A DNA stretch of 7,246 bases from positions 1 to 7,246 of the forward strand of contig CAMWIS010000080.1 of the NCBI GenBank assembly GCA_947174375.1, read 5' to 3'. Of the stretch, positions 6,470-7,246 are shown piece after piece (within the stretch, counting starts at the first letter, position 1; the number at the start of each line of letters is the position of its first letter). A program made the translations under genes and the position numbers. The stretch comes from an uncultured Bacteroidales bacterium (GTDB lineage Bacteria > Bacteroidota > Bacteroidia > Bacteroidales > P3). The notes under the pieces are model-generated. The model was not told where the DNA came from and did no database searches. It saw only the letters and a list, made by a program, of their open reading frames with translations.

Positions 6470-6910
6470 ATGGAGGCACGGATATTCTGCGGGGTGGGTC
6501 TGTCTAATCTGGCGGATTTGGCCGGCCGGTTGCGGGCGTTGTATCCCGGACTGCCGGTGTGGGCGTTTTACGGCGAGATGGGCGCGGGCAAGACGACGTT
6601 CATACAGGCGTTCTGCCGTATGTTGGGCGTGACGGAACCCGTATTGAGCCCCACGTTCTCGATTGTGAACGAATACGCGTGCGCCGGTGGCGGCGCCGTC
6701 TATCATTTCGATTTCTATCGGATCAACCGTTTGGAAGAAGCCTACGACATCGGCTACGAGACCTATTTCTTCAGCGGGCAGCCCTGCTTAGTCGAATGGC
6801 CGGAGCGCATCGCGCCGCTGTTGGATTTCCCGCACGTGCGCGTGGATATCCGCGCGGAGGCCGACGGTAGCCGAACCTTCACGATAACCGAAGCGGGAGG
6901 CAAGGCATGA
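6470..6910 (+). CDS. tsaE: tRNA N6-threonylcarbamoyladenosine biosynthesis ATPase TsaE
   Basis: TsaE is the ATPase that works with TsaB and TsaD in the cytosol to make t6A at position 37 of ANN-decoding tRNAs. The 146-residue product is of normal size. It shows the Walker A motif GEMGAGKTT (35-43), SPTFSIVNEY (60-69), the HFDFYR block (79-84, with Asp81), DIGYETYF (93-100) and LVEWPER (107-113, with Glu109 and Trp110), all diagnostic for the family. It begins seven bases after the porX stop and its TGA overlaps the next ATG, so it lies inside the operon and translation is probably coupled. The tsaB and tsaD partners are not in this window. Confidence 0.95.
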   Translation: MEARIFCGVGLSNLADLAGRLRALYPGLPVWAFYGEMGAGKTTFIQAFCRMLGVTEPVLSPTFSIVNEYACAGGGAVYHFDFYRINRLEEAYDIGYETYFFSGQPCLVEWPERIAPLLDFPHVRVDIRAEADGSRTFTITEAGGKA

Positions 6911-7246
6911 CAACGGAACATTTCAAGGACGGGGAAGCCGACATTTGGATAGGAGAGGCCTTGCCGCTGTTGGCGCAGACGGTTTCGGCGGCGGAACGGG
7001 AAGGCCGTAGGGTCTTGTTCTGTTCCGACAGCCGCATCTGGCCGCAGGTGCTGCCGCTGTTGCAGGCGCAGGGCGTATGCCGCGGGGCGGCCGCGCCATC
7101 GGTCTGCTTCGAGCCGGGTGAGGTACACAAGCAAATCGCGCAGGTCACGCGGGGGTGGGAAGCCTTGGCGCGGGCCGGCGCCGACCGCCGGCCGCGGGGT
7201 GTTGAAGGGGGGGGGGGCGGGGGGGGGGGGATGGGGGGGGGTTTGT
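6907..7246 (+). CDS. aroB: 3-dehydroquinate synthase (AroB), N-terminal fragment running off the window
   Basis: The frame opens with an ATG overlapping the tsaE stop (ATGA). AroB converts DAHP to 3-dehydroquinate in the shikimate pathway. The first 95 residues fit the N-terminal NAD-binding half: a parallel-strand segment RRVLFCSDSRI (34-44), then FEPGEVHKQIAQVTRGWEAL (68-87), which matches the family G-E-x-x-K helix leading to the nucleotide site, and GADRR (91-95), which in AroB directly precedes the glycine-rich LGGGV-x-x-DLGGF motif. After about base 7191 the reading becomes almost pure glycine because the sequence degrades into G runs, so residues beyond 95 should not be trusted. The call is based on a short N-terminus and operon context. 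A related sugar-cyclase member of the same fold is less likely. Confidence 0.8.
   Translation, partial: MTTEHFKDGEADIWIGEALPLLAQTVSAAEREGRRVLFCSDSRIWPQVLPLLQAQGVCRGAAAPSVCFEPGEVHKQIAQVTRGWEALARAGADRRPRGVEGGGGGGGGMGGGL
7192..7246. other. G-homopolymer tail, probable low-quality sequence
   Basis: From about 7192, and strongly from 7207, the sequence turns into runs of 11, 12 and 9 consecutive G broken only by C (7218) and AT (7231-7232). Nothing else in the window looks like this. It falls where AroB should encode its glycine-rich motif, so true GGC/GGT/CTG/GTG codons seem to have been miscalled as G at a read or contig end. It is not annotated as a biological repeat. Confidence 0.75.

Noticed and set aside
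4879..6471. 530-residue open frame on the minus strand covering all of porX
   Set aside because: It is a complement-frame shadow created by codon bias. The product is rich in His, Gln, Val and Arg with no family motif, while the plus strand encodes a complete PorX with all its active-site residues.
7207..7246. G runs as a G-quadruplex or phase-variable homopolymer tract in aroB
   Set aside because: The position inside a conserved housekeeping motif, the abrupt onset at the sequence end and the re-emerging Asp-x-Gly-Gly-Phe pattern fit a base-calling artefact better.

Overview
The window looks like a core-genome segment of a member of the Bacteroidota, most likely order Bacteroidales. Three things point there: the gene set (a PorX-type response regulator fused to a PglZ domain, next to an HD-domain phosphohydrolase and lpxD), promoters that fit the Bacteroidota pattern TTTG-N19/20-TAnnTTTG, and generally weak Shine-Dalgarno sites. 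GC content is high for the group, roughly mid-50s to 60s percent by eye, with ispD and truB the richest. A high-GC lineage such as Rikenellaceae/Alistipes-like bacteria is possible, but I cannot fix the genus.

Layout. The window is split by one divergent intergenic region at about 3571-3656. Leftward (minus strand) run lpxD, truB (its TTG start overlaps the lpxD end by 17 bases), a short gap with its own good promoter, queA, and then ispD, which runs off the left edge. Rightward (plus strand) run an HD-domain phosphohydrolase, porX, tsaE and the start of aroB. These are tightly packed (37-base gap, 7-base gap, ATGA overlap) and look like one operon. Essentially all sequence is coding, and no stretch above 100 bases lacks a gene. 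I saw no RNA genes, mobile elements, CRISPR arrays or convincing terminators.

Functions. Three genes act on tRNA: truB (pseudouridine 55), queA (queuosine) and tsaE (t6A). Three feed biosynthesis: lpxD (lipid A), ispD (MEP isoprenoid pathway) and aroB (shikimate pathway). The HD protein and PorX form a likely co-transcribed pair of nucleotide-acting enzymes, one of which carries a phosphorylatable receiver domain. This pair is the most interesting biology here, although both are known families.

The last ~55 bases degrade into long G runs inside what should be the conserved glycine-rich motif of AroB. This looks like a sequencing or assembly artefact rather than biology. No clearly new system is visible. 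The best leads are the overlapping divergent promoters, the near-leaderless HD transcript, and the HD-PorX pairing.
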